From contig NC_020908.1 of the NCBI RefSeq assembly GCF_000155735.2, positions 4,277,501-4,341,500 of the forward strand: a stretch of 64,000 bases of DNA, read 5' to 3'. Position numbers and translations under genes: made by a program. Shown here one piece after another: positions 34,881-45,817 of the stretch. Every line of letters begins with the position of its first letter. Position 1 is the first letter of the stretch. Origin of the DNA: Octadecabacter arcticus 238 (GTDB taxonomy: Bacteria; Pseudomonadota; Alphaproteobacteria; Rhodobacterales; Rhodobacteraceae). The notes under the pieces were generated by a model. That model made no database searches. It was not told the DNA's origin and worked only from the letters and a program-made list of their open reading frames with translations.

Positions 34881-36470
34881 TTAGTGCCGAAAATGGCGCA
34901 TACCGGTAAAAACCATTGCGAGGCCAGCATCATCTGCCGCCGCAATCACTTCCTCATCTCTCATAGAACCGCCCGGCTGGATCACGCAAGACGCGCCCGC
35001 CGCGGCAGCCTCAAGCAAGCCATCAGCAAACGGAAAGAAGGCGTCAGATGCCACTGCGGACCCTTTGGTCAACGGTTCAGAAAGCCCCAACGCTTCGGCC
35101 ATGCGTTCAGCCTTCTTGGCTGCAATCAATGCGCTGTCGATCCGGCTCATCTGGCCAGCGCCAACACCCACCGTCGCGCCGTCTTTGACATAAACGATCG
35201 CGTTGGATTTGACGTGTTTTGCGACTTTCCACGCAAACAACAGATCCACCATTTGCGCATCGGTTGGTTTGACTTTGGTTACGACCCTCAGGTCAGACGA
35301 CGCGACGCGCCCGTTGTCCTTGTCCTGCATAAGATAGCCACCCGACACCTGACGGATCGTCTGTGCCACGGCCATTGGATCGGCCAAAGCACCCGTCGTC
35401 AAAAGACGCAGGTTCTTTTTGGCGGCAAAGATTTCCTTAGCCTCGTCAGTTGCAGAAGGCGCGATGACGACTTCTGTGAAGATGCCTGTGATCGCTTCGG
35501 CCGTTTCGGCGTCAAGTTCGCCGTTCAAGGCAATAATGCCACCGAACGCGCTGGTCTGGTCGCATTGAAACGCCTTTTGATACGCCTGCGCCAAGGTCGC
35601 ACCAATCGCCACACCGCACGGGTTGGCGTGTTTGATAATTGCGACAGCAGGGCCATCGGCAGGCGCAAATTCACTAACCAATTCAAAAGCCGCGTCCGTG
35701 TCGTTGATGTTGTTGTAGGACAGTTCTTTGCCCTGATGCTGGGTTGCCGTTGCTACGCCGGGTCGGCTGGACCCATCCACATAGAACGTCGCTGACTGAT
35801 GTGGGTTCTCGCCATAGCGCAAAGTTTGCGCCAACGTTCCCGCGACTGCCTTGCGGCGCGGTGCAGTATCGCCAATTGCCCCTGCCATCCATGTGCTGAC
35901 TGCGGCATCATAAGCTGCCGTGCGCGCATAAGCTGTCTGGGCCAGTGTTTGGCGGAACGCCAGTGTCGTCGCGCCGTCATTGGCATCCAATTCAGCCAAC
36001 AGCGCATCGTAGTCCAGCACATCCACAACAACATTCACAAACGCATGGTTCTTGGCCGCCGCGCGAATCATCGCAGGACCACCGATGTCGATATTCTCGA
36101 TGCAGTCATCATATCCAGCACCCGCAGCGACGGTTTCTTCAAACGGATAGAGGTTCACGACCAGTAGATCGATTGCGTCGATCTTGTGTTCTTCCATCGC
36201 CGCCAAATGTGCGTCGTTGTCGCGCAACGCCAACAATCCACCGTGCACGGCCGGATGAAGTGTCTTCACGCGACCATCCATCATTTCAGGAAATCCCGTC
36301 ACATCCGCCACATCCCGCACGTCGAGACCTGCGTCACGCAGCGTCTTTGCCGACCCGCCGGTGGACAACAATTCGACACCGCGCGCGGACAGTGCCCGTC
36401 CAAGGTCGATCAATCCGGTCTTGTCAGACACAGACAGCAAAGCGCGGGTAATTGGGTGAAGGTCGGTCAT
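34881..36470 (-). CDS. purH: Bifunctional AICAR transformylase/IMP cyclohydrolase
   Basis: A 529-residue enzyme for the last two steps of IMP synthesis. The N-terminal MGS-like cyclohydrolase domain ([30 protein letters not shown]) is followed by the AICAR transformylase with [11 protein letters not shown] (catalytic Lys/His). The ATG at 36470 follows GAGGGGCCCCAC; a frame from 36500 has no ribosome site. The heparinase-like gene stops 20 bases upstream. Confidence 0.97.
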   Translation of the reverse strand: MTDLHPITRALLSVSDKTGLIDLGRALSARGVELLSTGGSAKTLRDAGLDVRDVADVTGFPEMMDGRVKTLHPAVHGGLLALRDNDAHLAAMEEHKIDAIDLLVVNLYPFEETVAAGAGYDDCIENIDIGGPAMIRAAAKNHAFVNVVVDVLDYDALLAELDANDGATTLAFRQTLAQTAYARTAAYDAAVSTWMAGAIGDTAPRRKAVAGTLAQTLRYGENPHQSATFYVDGSSRPGVATATQHQGKELSYNNINDTDAAFELVSEFAPADGPAVAIIKHANPCGVAIGATLAQAYQKAFQCDQTSAFGGIIALNGELDAETAEAITGIFTEVVIAPSATDEAKEIFAAKKNLRLLTTGALADPMAVAQTIRQVSGGYLMQDKDNGRVASSDLRVVTKVKPTDAQMVDLLFAWKVAKHVKSNAIVYVKDGATVGVGAGQMSRIDSALIAAKKAERMAEALGLSEPLTKGSAVASDAFFPFADGLLEAAAAGASCVIQPGGSMRDEEVIAAADDAGLAMVFTGMRHFRH

Positions 36471-36489
36471 GTGGGGCCCCTCAGGCAAG

Positions 36490-38262
36490 TCAAACGTCAA
36501 ACTCCGGCTGGTTCTCTTTCACATCGCGCAAGGCAGTTGGTGTGTCTTGCGCCTTGGATAAAGACCAGCGGATGCGCGTCGCATATGACATTGCGCGTCC
36601 GGATAAAACCACCTGTTGTGTTGCACGCGGGCGCAGGCGACCATTTTCGAGGTAAACCGAAGGCTCAAGGCGCATTTCGCCAGCACCATCGTGGCGAAAC
36701 ACCCAAATCTCACCGGACTTCTGGGTCAGGGATACGGCTGCCCCCCCCCAATCGACAATCGCGTCCACTTCTGGGTGCAAATGAAACCGCACAGACCACG
36801 GAATGCCTTGCAGCTTTTCGGTGTCGAGCGCTTTGTCAAAAATTGGCTCGTCGAAAGACTCAAGGATTGTCAGCAAGTCTTCACCTGCCAGCGCCCGGCC
36901 ATCCTTGCTTAGATCAAGTGTGCGGACATGGGTCAGCCCGTGCGACCTGCGGTAGCCATCATGGGCCATTTCAAGACGGTTGCCGTCCCCCAACGCGGTG
37001 AATTCGGATTGCACCTCAATTGGCCCGTCACAGAGCAGTTCCGCACCGTCTTTACGCACCGCAATGTGGGCTGATGATACGCCATCGATGCACAGCGTCG
37101 AATGGCTCGGCGTGGCGCGTCCGGCACGGCGCCATTCGGGGCCAAAACTGCTGCCCGACCCACAATTCACAATCAAAGGACGACGGCCAGACGTCAGTTC
37201 CATCGCGAGAGTTGATGCATGTGCCTCGGCGGCTGCGACACCTATGGGCGGCGCTGCTGTGTCGGCAATCAAACTCGTGCGACCCGCCGCAAGTCTGCCG
37301 TAACCCATGTGCAAACCCTGATCGGGCTGTTCCATCGTGCCGACAGCTGCCAACGCCTGATCAAGCCAGCCATCAAGCCCGCGACCACCGCCATGAAACC
37401 TTGCCAGCCCACCATCAGAGTGACGCATCGCCCGCAATGCAGGTGCCATTCGGGCCATCGCCGACAGCATCGTTTCAGGGACTTCCCGTCCCGAACCGCT
37501 AAGCGCAGTTTCAACCCACGTGAGCAGTGTCAGGATTTCCAGCAGTTCTTCTGGGTTGCGCGACGCAATACCGCCGTCCGGCCCAATCTGAATTTTGCAA
37601 TCGCGGGCCAGAACCGCAATCGCGGGATCAACGCGGTCTTCCATGCCTTGCAGCGAAAGCCCCGCGTAAATCATTCCCGCCAATGCCTCGAATCGGGGCA
37701 GGCCAGCGCGCGCCACGTGCCAGCGACGTGATAGAAAAATTGCTTGCTGGGCAGCGGATTTAAAATAGGCCTGTGACGCGTCCTTGTCGGCCCCACGCAA
37801 CAAGAAGAACCCATGCGCGATCCAGCGGATCAATCGCCGTCCGGTTATGTCCGGCGTCCATCCCGCCCCGCGACCGTGGGCATAACGCGCAATCCAGTCG
37901 CTCACCCACTTTTGGGCGGAAACCCGCGCTTTTGTGTCACCGACTGCCGCCAGATCATCAAGCCAAGCAAACCCGTGTACAGAATTGGTCGATGTCGTCA
38001 CCCGTTCCGCTGCATCCCAAAGGTTTACGCCAGGGGCTTCGATCAGATGGCCAGAGAACAAGAAATTTCCAGCAAGTAGCTGCCTGCCACGTGCGTAATG
38101 ACCGATCATTCTAGGTTCAGGATTGGATTGAAACCCCGTCGCAGGGCGCGTCCGCGCCGCCCGCCGCGCATGCAGCCGGTTCATCAGACGTTCGCGTCTT
38201 GAATAGGTATCGGATGTGTCCACTGCGTCGCCTCGTCTGTCGCCCCTGCTATTCAGCATCAT
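36490..38262 (-). CDS. Heparinase II/III-like protein
   Basis: A 590-residue protein with an N-terminal alpha-toroid region and a C-terminal heparinase II/III beta-sheet domain. Family features are [46 protein letters not shown] and the ends with RIRWSLSK. Relatives include bacterial polysaccharide lyases, but the rhodobacterial form beside purH is of unknown substrate. No clear signal peptide is visible. Start is uncertain: an in-frame ATG at 38184 ([11 protein letters not shown]) is a good alternative. Confidence 0.85.
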   Translation of the reverse strand: MMLNSRGDRRGDAVDTSDTYSRRERLMNRLHARRAARTRPATGFQSNPEPRMIGHYARGRQLLAGNFLFSGHLIEAPGVNLWDAAERVTTSTNSVHGFAWLDDLAAVGDTKARVSAQKWVSDWIARYAHGRGAGWTPDITGRRLIRWIAHGFFLLRGADKDASQAYFKSAAQQAIFLSRRWHVARAGLPRFEALAGMIYAGLSLQGMEDRVDPAIAVLARDCKIQIGPDGGIASRNPEELLEILTLLTWVETALSGSGREVPETMLSAMARMAPALRAMRHSDGGLARFHGGGRGLDGWLDQALAAVGTMEQPDQGLHMGYGRLAAGRTSLIADTAAPPIGVAAAEAHASTLAMELTSGRRPLIVNCGSGSSFGPEWRRAGRATPSHSTLCIDGVSSAHIAVRKDGAELLCDGPIEVQSEFTALGDGNRLEMAHDGYRRSHGLTHVRTLDLSKDGRALAGEDLLTILESFDEPIFDKALDTEKLQGIPWSVRFHLHPEVDAIVDWGGAAVSLTQKSGEIWVFRHDGAGEMRLEPSVYLENGRLRPRATQQVVLSGRAMSYATRIRWSLSKAQDTPTALRDVKENQPEFDV

Positions 38263-38311
38263 TGCGTTAACGACTTATACCTTCATTTTTCGCGCGGGGT
38301 CACGTTTTAAG

Positions 38312-39589
38312 TCAAGCGGGCTTTCGCAATTGCGCAATATAAAACCCGTCCATGCCACCTTTATCCGCCCAGTAGTCAGGACGCAGGCGCAGGCCTCCGT
38401 CCTCAGTGCGCCAATCGGGGTCGATACCCGCGCGATCAATCGCTGATGCGTCGACCGTCAAACCGGCGTGACGTGCCAACGCCTCTTCGACTTGAACTTC
38501 ACCCTCGTCGGGTAACAGTGAACAGGTGCAGAAGACCAACCGCCCACCGGGTTTCAGAAGGCTCAGCGCGTGGTCGATCATGCGCTCTTGCTGGTGGATC
38601 AGGATCCCAAATTCGGACCCGTCTTTGGCATAAGGCAAATCGGGGTGGCGGCGGATTGTGCCTGTGGCAGAACACGGTGCATCCAGCAAAACCGCGTCAA
38701 AACCGCCATCGGTAAATGCGAATGCGTCTGCGGTGATCGTCGTCGCACTCAGCCCTGTGCGTTTCAAATTCTCGCCGACGCGGATCATACGCCCTTCGGA
38801 CGAATCCACTGCTGTTACATCCGCGCCAGATGCGGCGAGCTGCATCGTTTTGCCACCGGGCGCCGCACACAGGTCAAGTATCTTTTCACCACTTTGAGGC
38901 GCCAGAATTTGCACAGGAATCGCAGCCGCTGCGTCTTGCACCCACCAATCGCCTGTTTCAAACCCTGGCAAGGTGGACACCTGCCCCGCATCGCGCAGAC
39001 GAATGGTTCCCGTCGGCAATATTTCGCCCTTCAGCGTCTCGTTTGCAGCGTTCGGATCGCCCTTGGCAGTAATGTCCAGCGGCGCACCAGCAAACTGTGC
39101 CACTTCAATCGCGGCCACGACGTCTGGCCCGTAGGCGTCTTTCAGCGGGCTGCGCAACCAACCGGGCAACCGCGGCGTGACCAATTGCGCCCATCCTTCG
39201 GGACCTTCGGCGGCGACTTTGCGCAGCACTGCGTTCACAAGACCCTTCATGGATGACGTGCGTTGACTGCGGGCCACCATTTCAACGCCAGCGTTCACCA
39301 CACCGTGCGCCGCTTCGCCGCCTGCCAGTTCAACCGTGCAAAGCCGCAAAACATTTCGCACCGACAATGGCGGGGTCTTGGCCAAAAACCGCGCCAACAT
39401 GCGATCTGCACGCGCCAGTCCACGCAAGGTCTCAGTCGTGAGGCGCTGGGCGCGGGCACGGTCTTCGGGCGAAAGATGCTGCAATGCGCCTTCCCCGATG
39501 AGTTCCGGCAGCAATTTACCTTCGCCTGTAACCTGATCCAGCATGTACAATGCGGCCCTGCGTGGCCCTAAGCCTTGTTGCTGCGACAT
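38312..39589 (-). CDS. rsmB: 16S rRNA m5C967 methyltransferase (RsmB/Sun)
   Basis: A 425-residue RNA methyltransferase with an N-terminal NusB-like domain and a C-terminal Rossmann domain. The SAM site is LDLCAAPGGKTMQLA. The two catalytic Cys are in DAPCSATGTIRRHPD and CTCSLLPDEGEVQ. It methylates C967 in 16S rRNA in E. coli; relatives with close targets cannot be excluded. Confidence 0.93.
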   Translation of the reverse strand: MSQQQGLGPRRAALYMLDQVTGEGKLLPELIGEGALQHLSPEDRARAQRLTTETLRGLARADRMLARFLAKTPPLSVRNVLRLCTVELAGGEAAHGVVNAGVEMVARSQRTSSMKGLVNAVLRKVAAEGPEGWAQLVTPRLPGWLRSPLKDAYGPDVVAAIEVAQFAGAPLDITAKGDPNAANETLKGEILPTGTIRLRDAGQVSTLPGFETGDWWVQDAAAAIPVQILAPQSGEKILDLCAAPGGKTMQLAASGADVTAVDSSEGRMIRVGENLKRTGLSATTITADAFAFTDGGFDAVLLDAPCSATGTIRRHPDLPYAKDGSEFGILIHQQERMIDHALSLLKPGGRLVFCTCSLLPDEGEVQVEEALARHAGLTVDASAIDRAGIDPDWRTEDGGLRLRPDYWADKGGMDGFYIAQLRKPA

Positions 39590-39655
39590 TTCTTACCCCT
39601 TGGCTATTGGTGTTAGCGGCGTATATCACACATACAACCACCGCAAGGAGCCGAC

Positions 39656-39832
39656 ATGACCCAAGCACACAAAGACATCAGCGATGCCGCCAAACGCGCC
39701 CTTGCCGAGGCGAGCGATCGTCGCGAAAAGGCAAAAGCGATGGAACTGCCCGAAGAACTAGGTGGCCGCGACGGACCTGAACCCGTTCGTTTCGGCGATT
39801 GGGAAAGAAAAGGCATCGCCGTAGATTTCTAG
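39656..39832 (+). CDS. SDHAF4/DUF1674-like succinate dehydrogenase assembly protein
   Basis: A 58-residue protein, missed by a longer-frame search, that starts MTQAHKDISDAAKRALAEA and ends in the family signature GGRDGPEPVRFGDWERKGIA then VDF. This C-terminal motif is that of SDHAF4, which helps mature the succinate dehydrogenase flavoprotein in mitochondria; bacterial homologues are annotated DUF1674. AAGGAG lies 6-7 bases before the ATG. It is divergent from rsmB. Confidence 0.88.
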   Translation: MTQAHKDISDAAKRALAEASDRREKAKAMELPEELGGRDGPEPVRFGDWERKGIAVDF

Positions 39833-39844
39833 CAGCGTGGCGCG

Positions 39845-40204
39845 TTAGCGAATGCGCAGCACCGCGTCGTTGCCTGCACCTTGATCGGTCGTAAACCGGA
39901 TACGATTGCCACTCACTTCAACCAGTTGGCAATTGTAATCAATTTCCGTACCCGACCAATCCATGTCGCGACAGAAATACCCGTCTTCCCAGACCCATAA
40001 TCCTGTGATGCCCCAACCTGCAGCACGACCAACGATGGTGCCGTCCGCACGCACATTCAGCGTCAGCGCGTAAAGTGCAATTCTGAGGTCTCTGCCATCA
40101 ACAGTATTCACAAACATGGCGCGATCACTGATGCGCTCGAACGCTTGGGCGCTAAATGGCAGGGTCGCACATAGGGCAATGGACAAAGCAAAAGTGCGAA
40201 ACAT
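39845..40204 (-). CDS. Hypothetical secreted protein
   Basis: A 119-residue protein with a signal peptide (MFRTFALSIALCATLPFSAQ, then A). The mature domain contains GRAAGWGITGLWVWEDGYFCRDMDWSG and a C-terminal FTTDQGAGNDAVLRIR. Two Cys (CRDMDW, CQLVEV) may form a disulphide. It is a conserved-looking small periplasmic protein whose family I cannot name. Confidence 0.7.
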   Translation of the reverse strand: MFRTFALSIALCATLPFSAQAFERISDRAMFVNTVDGRDLRIALYALTLNVRADGTIVGRAAGWGITGLWVWEDGYFCRDMDWSGTEIDYNCQLVEVSGNRIRFTTDQGAGNDAVLRIR

Positions 40205-40258
40205 AGCAAGTCTCCGTAACTGTATTTCTTACAGTTATGTTTGAACCCTTAAATTAGT

Positions 40259-41077
40259 TCACTCATCGTTGAGGCCCAGCACATCGAGCATGCTGTAAGA
40301 TCCTGGTTTTTGGGTCTGTCCCCAAAGCGCGGCCTTCAGCGCACCACGGGCAAAAATTGCGCGATCCGTCGCAATATGCGTCAGCTTAATCCGCTCTCCC
40401 GCTGCCGCAAACAAAACGTCATGTTCACCCACGATATCACCACCGCGGATCGCAGAAAAACCGATATCGCCACGCACACGCGCACCTGTGACGCCGTCAC
40501 GCCCAGAATCAGTGACATCTTTCAGCGCCACCCCACGCCCCTGTGCAGCCGCTTCACCCAGCATCAACGCGGTCCCAGACGGCGCGTCGATCTTGTGGTG
40601 ATGATGTGCCTCGATGATCTCAATATCGAAATCTTCGTCTAGGGCCGCAGCGACCTTTTTGGTCAACTGCACCAATAGATTCACACCGAGCGACATATTC
40701 CCCGCACGCACAATCACCGCATGGCGCGCCGCGGCGTCCAGCTTTGCAATATCACCGTCCGTCAAACCCGTCGTGCCAATCACATGCACAGCGCGGGCTT
40801 GCGCAGCCAGTTCGGCAAAGCCAATCGTCGCGTCTGGCGCCGTGAAATCAATAACCGCTTGCGCCTTGGCAAATGTCGTGACGGCGTCATCACTAACAGT
40901 CACGCCTATTTCTGCACCACCCATGGCAATACCAACGTCCTGACCGACCCAATCATGACCCGTTCGTTCCAACACACCGACCAGCGCACAGGCATCGGAT
41001 GCCTGCACCGCATTGATCAACATCTGCCCCATTCGGCCAGACCCACCTGTCACCACGATTCCCGGCAAATCCGTCAT
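40259..41077 (-). CDS. dapB: 4-hydroxy-tetrahydrodipicolinate reductase
   Basis: A 272-residue enzyme of lysine and diaminopimelate synthesis. The NAD(P)H loop is GGSGRMGQM; the substrate motif [19 protein letters not shown] is the DapB hallmark. The ATG at 41077 (MTDLPGIVV) gives the usual length; 43 residues more in the frame upstream lack a ribosome site and overlap the divergent rbfA promoter region. Confidence 0.97.
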   Translation of the reverse strand: MTDLPGIVVTGGSGRMGQMLINAVQASDACALVGVLERTGHDWVGQDVGIAMGGAEIGVTVSDDAVTTFAKAQAVIDFTAPDATIGFAELAAQARAVHVIGTTGLTDGDIAKLDAAARHAVIVRAGNMSLGVNLLVQLTKKVAAALDEDFDIEIIEAHHHHKIDAPSGTALMLGEAAAQGRGVALKDVTDSGRDGVTGARVRGDIGFSAIRGGDIVGEHDVLFAAAGERIKLTHIATDRAIFARGALKAALWGQTQKPGSYSMLDVLGLNDE

Positions 41078-41158
41078 GTTGGTATCCTTTTGTATTTTGA
41101 CCGTCACATCCGCGTGGACCTGCTTGGCAATGTCACGCATTCCCCTTACATGGACGTC

Positions 41159-41587
41159 ATGGCAAAGAACAGATTTCAAGGCAAGGACGGCCCAACAACG
41201 CGACAATTGCGCGTGGGCGAATTGATCCGCCGGACAATGTCCGAATTATTGCAGCGCGGAGAGGTCCATGACCCCGACTTGCAACGCATGTCCATCACCG
41301 TTGGCGAAGTGCGCATGACACCCGACCTGAGCATCGCGACCTGCTTTGTGCTGCCACTCGGCGGCAAAGACGCAGATGTGGCGATTGCGGCCTTAGCGCG
41401 CAACAAAGGCGAACTCAGGCATCTTATATCGCGCGGCATGAAATTGAAGGTCACACCGGACCTGCGGTTTCGCATTGACGATATGTATGACCGCATGGAT
41501 GCGACCCGCGTGATGTTCGCTGAAGACCGCGTCGCCAAAGATGTGGCCGCTGAGCCCGAGAGCCCCGACTCCGAAGGCACCGACTGA
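41159..41587 (+). CDS. rbfA: Ribosome-binding factor A
   Basis: A 142-residue cold-shock ribosome maturation factor with a KH-type fold. It starts [12 protein letters not shown] with [17 protein letters not shown], and has [19 protein letters not shown]. An ATG three codons earlier (41150) is also possible, but GGAC lies before 41159. The next gene starts at its stop (TGATG), so coupling is likely. Confidence 0.92.
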   Translation: MAKNRFQGKDGPTTRQLRVGELIRRTMSELLQRGEVHDPDLQRMSITVGEVRMTPDLSIATCFVLPLGGKDADVAIAALARNKGELRHLISRGMKLKVTPDLRFRIDDMYDRMDATRVMFAEDRVAKDVAAEPESPDSEGTD

Positions 41588-42291
41588 TGCGCTGGCTGGT
41601 GGGTCTTTTCCTGCTGGCGTCTCCTGCTGCAGCAGTAACCTGTCAGAATATAGAATATTTAGGTACGTCCTACACGACCTGTGAAGTGCGAGCGGGCGAA
41701 GACCTGCAGTTATTCTTGCGCGATGATGATGGCGACATATTGGGCAGGTTTTCAACTATTGAAAATGACACGGGCCGCACGCTTGCGTTCGCGATGAATG
41801 CCGGCATGTACCATGAAGACCGTGATCCAGTCGGGCACTACATCGAAGACGGCGTGCAAGAATCCCGCGTTATATCGTCAGATGGGCCGGGAAATTTCGG
41901 GCTACTGCCAAACGGCATATTTTGCATCGCAGATACCTTGCAGGTGTTTGAGACCTTCGACTACTTGGACCGCCAACCTGACTGCACCTACGCTGTTCAA
42001 TCTGGTCCCATGCTTGTGATTGACGGCGCGCTGCATCCGCGTTTCCTCGCGGATGGCACCTCCAAATTCATTCGCAACGGCGTTGGCACGTCCAGCGACG
42101 GCACCCGCGCGGTATTTGCGATCTCAAATGACGCAGTGAACTTTCACGATTTCGGCGCGCTGTTTCGTGACCACCTTGCTCTGCCCAACGCGCTGTATTT
42201 TGATGGTAAGGTAAGCAGGTTATACGCTCCCGCCCTTAACCGCTCGGATTTTGGCTGGCAACTCGGCCCGATTGTTGGCGTGCTCAACTGA
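41587..42291 (+). CDS. Phosphodiester glycosidase (NAGPA/DUF2233) family protein
   Basis: A 234-residue secreted protein with signal [16 protein letters not shown]. The mature domain has FAMNAGMYHEDRDPVGHYIEDG and YAVQSGPMLVIDG, then FAISNDAVNFHDFG and a closing GPIVGVLN, all DUF2233 features. Family members remove N-acetylglucosamine from phosphodiesters or related links. It sits between rbfA and truB, which suggests co-transcription but not a functional link. Confidence 0.82.
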   Translation: MRWLVGLFLLASPAAAVTCQNIEYLGTSYTTCEVRAGEDLQLFLRDDDGDILGRFSTIENDTGRTLAFAMNAGMYHEDRDPVGHYIEDGVQESRVISSDGPGNFGLLPNGIFCIADTLQVFETFDYLDRQPDCTYAVQSGPMLVIDGALHPRFLADGTSKFIRNGVGTSSDGTRAVFAISNDAVNFHDFGALFRDHLALPNALYFDGKVSRLYAPALNRSDFGWQLGPIVGVLN

Positions 42292-42355
42292 CCTGCGCTT
42301 GACGCGACACGTCCAGCAGACTACCCCGCCAGCCTGATTAAACACCGGAGATTTC

Positions 42356-43261
42356 ATGGCACGCAAACGCAAAGGACGCGACCTACACGGGTGGCTTGTC
42401 GTGGACAAACCGGCGGGGATCACGTCGACATCTGTTGTCAACAAAGTTAAATGGGCATTGGATGCGAAAAAGGCTGGCCATGCGGGCACCTTGGACCCTG
42501 ATGCGACAGGCGTTTTGGCAGTGGCCTTAGGCGAAGCGACAAAAACTGTTCCCTACATCACCGACGCGCTCAAGGCTTATACCTTCACCGTGCGTCTTGG
42601 TCAAAAAACCAACACCGATGATGCCGAGGGCGAGGTGACTGCCGAAAGCGACAAGCGTCCAACAGACGACGAAATCAAAGCCCAGCTCGCCCAGTTTGTC
42701 GGCGATATCATGCAGACACCGCCTCTCTTTTCTGCAGTCAAAATCGATGGTGAACGGGCGTACAAACGCGCCCGAGATGGTGAAGAATTCGAAATTGCAG
42801 CGCGCCCACTTTGGGTCGAGGAACTGTTGCTGACAGATCGCCCTGATGCAGATCACGTCAAACTTGAAATGACCTGTGGCAAAGGCGGTTACGTGCGCGC
42901 CATTGCCCGTGATCTGGGCGATGCCTTGGGCTGCTTTGGTCACGTGCGCGAACTGCGCCGCGTCTGGTCCGGCCCGTTTGATGCCAAAGACGGCGTCACG
43001 TTGGACCAGTTGGATACGCACGCAAAGACTGACGCTCTTGACCATCTGATCCTGCCGCTCGAGGCAGGCCTCATCGACCTGCCGCGCGTGCATTGCCCTG
43101 AATCGAGTGTCGCCAAACTGCGCAACGGGAATCCCGCTCTCGTCATGGGCGATGTCGAATACGGCGAAGAATGTTGGGCCGACCACGCGGGCCAAGCCAT
43201 TGCCGTCGGCACGTTCAAATCAGGCGAGCTTCATCCTACGCGCGTATTCGTGCGGACCTAA
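42356..43261 (+). CDS. truB: tRNA pseudouridine55 synthase
   Basis: A 301-residue pseudouridine synthase acting on U55 of the tRNA T loop. [14 protein letters not shown] and the catalytic Asp motif [14 protein letters not shown] are complete; [12 protein letters not shown] and the C-terminal PUA-like portion follow. The rbfA-truB neighbourhood is widespread in bacteria. Confidence 0.97.
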   Translation: MARKRKGRDLHGWLVVDKPAGITSTSVVNKVKWALDAKKAGHAGTLDPDATGVLAVALGEATKTVPYITDALKAYTFTVRLGQKTNTDDAEGEVTAESDKRPTDDEIKAQLAQFVGDIMQTPPLFSAVKIDGERAYKRARDGEEFEIAARPLWVEELLLTDRPDADHVKLEMTCGKGGYVRAIARDLGDALGCFGHVRELRRVWSGPFDAKDGVTLDQLDTHAKTDALDHLILPLEAGLIDLPRVHCPESSVAKLRNGNPALVMGDVEYGEECWADHAGQAIAVGTFKSGELHPTRVFVRT

Positions 43262-43300
43262 TCGCTTCATCATGGCCTGAAATGGCCAACAAAGGAGCGC

Positions 43301-43669
43301 TCAACGGTGCTGATCAATCAGGATCGGGTTGCCGTCGGGGTCGATCACGACGAACGATCCAATCCCTGTATCTTCACCGGCTTCTTGTGACACCTCATGC
43401 CCTGCGGCCTTCACTTTCACCTTGATATCGCGGACATCTTCAAACGGATTCACCTCTTGTGCGGACTGGTCCCAACCAGGATTGAACGTCAACATATTAC
43501 GCTCAAACATGCCTTGAAACAGGCCGACCAAAGTGTCGCCATTCTTCATGATTGCGTAATTGTGCTCATCAGCTCCGCCGAACCTCGTGAACCCAAGATC
43601 GCCGTAAAACGCAACCGATTTCGCAAGGTCTTTGACCGTCAAACTGATGGAAAATGCGCCCAGTTTCAT
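43301..43669 (-). CDS. VOC-family (glyoxalase-like) protein
   Basis: A 122-residue protein with a two-module vicinal-oxygen-chelate fold: SISLTVKDLAKSVAFYGDLGF starts the first and FVVIDPDGNPILIDQH ends the second. Substrate and metal are unknown. It is convergent with truB. Confidence 0.88.
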   Translation of the reverse strand: MKLGAFSISLTVKDLAKSVAFYGDLGFTRFGGADEHNYAIMKNGDTLVGLFQGMFERNMLTFNPGWDQSAQEVNPFEDVRDIKVKVKAAGHEVSQEAGEDTGIGSFVVIDPDGNPILIDQHR

Positions 43670-43733
43670 GCGATATCCTTTCTTTTGATGGCCAACTCTA
43701 GCACATTTCGCGCGGCGAGGTCATAAGCCAGAC

Positions 43734-44273
43734 ATGATCACCCGAACCCATACCAAGGGCGATGCGCCCTCCACGGCCGTTTATTCGGATTGCGAACGCT
43801 ACCGCTATTCCCTGACGCGGGTGTGGGACGCGACAGGCAGTTTGGTTCAGTTTGTCATGCTCAACCCATCGACAGCCACCGAAATCCAGAATGATCCAAC
43901 TGTGGAACGCTGCGAACGACGTGCGCGCACATTGGGGCACGGCGGCTTTCGCGTGACCAACATTTTTGCGTGGCGCGACACCGATCCGCGAAAGATGCGT
44001 GCGGCCAAACACCCGATCGGCGACGAAAACGACAGCGCGATTTGTGCTGGTGCTGCTTGGGCCGACGTCACGATTTGCGGCTGGGGGACCCATGGTGAAC
44101 ATCGCGATCGTGGCGCAGATGTCGAACGCCTTTTGCGTGCCAGTGGTGCAAGCCTTCTGCATCTTGGCCTGACCAAAGCAGGCCATCCCAAACATCCCCT
44201 TTATATCGCTTACACCCAACAACCAGAACTTTGGTTACCCCCACATGATCCCACTCAGGATGTCGTTCGTTAA
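43734..44273 (+). CDS. DUF1643 protein
   Basis: A 179-residue protein typical of DUF1643: FVMLNPSTATEIQNDPTVERC, VTNIFAWRDTDPRKM and HPIGDENDSAI, then CGWGTHGEHRDRG. Members often occur with phage or mobile genes as well as in chromosomes; the function is unknown. It is preceded by an ATG with no obvious Shine-Dalgarno sequence. Confidence 0.85.
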   Translation: MITRTHTKGDAPSTAVYSDCERYRYSLTRVWDATGSLVQFVMLNPSTATEIQNDPTVERCERRARTLGHGGFRVTNIFAWRDTDPRKMRAAKHPIGDENDSAICAGAAWADVTICGWGTHGEHRDRGADVERLLRASGASLLHLGLTKAGHPKHPLYIAYTQQPELWLPPHDPTQDVVR

Positions 44274-44397
44274 CCATTCAAGCACTATTTTGGGGCGTTT
44301 TGGGCGTTATCGCGTATAGTCGCGAAACGAAATGGTGTGCGGCTCACGGGCGAATCTTCGGCGCTCGCTGCTTGTTTATGATCAAAGGTGACACGTT

Positions 44398-45363
44398 ATG
44401 CTTGCCATTATTGGGATTCTAGGCCTCGCCGTCGCAGGAACCGCATTCGTCGGGTTCCCGACTTTATCAGGTGGCTCTGACACCGATCCGTCAGGCGCCT
44501 CGGACGATGCAACGCCGCAATCAAATGACACTAAAACAACTGACGTTGGCAGCCTTCTCGACATTGACGAGGATGCTGAGCGCGGCCCGATTGATGATCT
44601 GGCTACCACCGACCTAACAGACAACACGACCGATAATGACGCCTTCGCCGACCTTTCTCGCGCAGAACCAAATGACCTCTATAACGAATTCTTCGGGAGT
44701 GACGGCGACGACATCGCGGATGGTCAATCTGGCCATGACTACCTCGACGGTCGCGGCGGCGATGATACCCTACGGGGTGGCGACGGTGATGACCATGTTC
44801 ACGGCGGTGCTGGCGACGACACTGTGTCTGGCGAAGATGGGGACGATCTCGTGTACGTTTACATTGGCGACGACAACATGTCTGGTGGAACCGGCGATGA
44901 TAAACTTCATGCGGGCGATGGCGACGATGTCATCAAGGGCGGATCTAGCAACGATGAGCTTCTGGGCGGGCACGGCGATGACACCCTGATCGGTGGCGCC
45001 GGGACCGACAATATGCAAGGCAGCGAAGGCAATGATGTGCTTGACGGAGTGACCGGCGAAGACATCGCCGAAAAGGACTATCTAAATGGCAGTGGCGGAC
45101 AAGACACGCTCATCGGGAACGATGGGGACGTCGTGTCAGGGGGCGCAGACGCTGACAAGTTCGAAATCACTGGCGGAACCGTTTCCATCATGGATTACGC
45201 CGACGACGACCTGTTGGTTCTAAACTACGAAGGCAACGTGCCCGAACTGACAACTCAATCAACGGCTTATGGCACCATTTTGCTTGCTAATGGCGCACCT
45301 GTTGCATCCCTGTATGGTGTGACGGCCTTTGACGTTGGTACGGTCCAATTGGTCCAAACATAA
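44398..45363 (+). CDS. RTX-like calcium-binding repeat protein with N-terminal membrane anchor
   Basis: A 321-residue acidic protein. Residues 1-24 are hydrophobic (MLAIIGILGLAVAGTAFVGF) and may be an anchor or an uncleaved signal; the next 90 residues are Asp/Thr-rich and probably disordered. From about residue 100, nine-residue Ca-binding repeats (GGxGxDxhx) appear: GGDGDDHVHGGAGDDTVSG, GGTGDDKLHAGDGDD, GGHGDDTLIGGAGTDN. The C-terminal part is not a typical type I secretion signal that I can identify. A secreted or surface role is likely; no protease domain is present. Confidence 0.8.
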   Translation: MLAIIGILGLAVAGTAFVGFPTLSGGSDTDPSGASDDATPQSNDTKTTDVGSLLDIDEDAERGPIDDLATTDLTDNTTDNDAFADLSRAEPNDLYNEFFGSDGDDIADGQSGHDYLDGRGGDDTLRGGDGDDHVHGGAGDDTVSGEDGDDLVYVYIGDDNMSGGTGDDKLHAGDGDDVIKGGSSNDELLGGHGDDTLIGGAGTDNMQGSEGNDVLDGVTGEDIAEKDYLNGSGGQDTLIGNDGDVVSGGADADKFEITGGTVSIMDYADDDLLVLNYEGNVPELTTQSTAYGTILLANGAPVASLYGVTAFDVGTVQLVQT

Positions 45364-45528
45364 TCCAACGTTCCAGACAGTTCCGATCAACTCTTTTTCT
45401 TTGCGTTTGGGGGGGAATCTTCCTATACGCGCCCATCCGGCCTGTTCATCAGGCTGGTTCACCCTCCATGGGCCCTGCTGGACGACATCCCGGCTTGTGC
45501 CATCCACCCTTTTAATAAGGAGACCCCG

Positions 45529-45798
45529 ATGTCGATTACTGTAGAAGACAAAACACGACTGATGAAGGAATTCGCAACCAAAGAAGGCGACACTGGTTCG
45601 CCCGAAGTTCAGGTTGCTGTCCTTACATCGCGCATCATGACACTGACTGAGCACTTTAAGATCCACAAGAAGGACAACCACGGTCGCCGTGGCCTTCTGA
45701 AAATGGTCGCTCTGCGTCGCAAATTGCTGGATTACACAAAAGGCAAAGATGAGGCCCGTTACCAGGACCTCATCAAGCGTTTGGGCATCCGCCGCTAA
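45529..45798 (+). CDS. rpsO: 30S ribosomal protein S15
   Basis: An 89-residue primary 16S rRNA-binding protein. The family signature [20 protein letters not shown] and [12 protein letters not shown] are intact, ending [19 protein letters not shown] precedes the ATG. The usual partner pnp is not adjacent: a pseudogene and a methyltransferase gene lie between. Confidence 0.98.
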   Translation: MSITVEDKTRLMKEFATKEGDTGSPEVQVAVLTSRIMTLTEHFKIHKKDNHGRRGLLKMVALRRKLLDYTKGKDEARYQDLIKRLGIRR

Positions 45799-45817
45799 AC
45801 CTTTGCACGACCTGCCG

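Noticed and set aside
34521..35795. 424-codon plus-strand frame across lspA and purH
   Set aside because: Antisense to two well-supported genes, with a His/Arg-rich composition typical of shadows.
44398..45363. GGxGDD repeats as a CRISPR-like or DNA tandem array
   Set aside because: The periodicity is at the protein level (nine residues, variable DNA) and matches RTX calcium-binding repeats.
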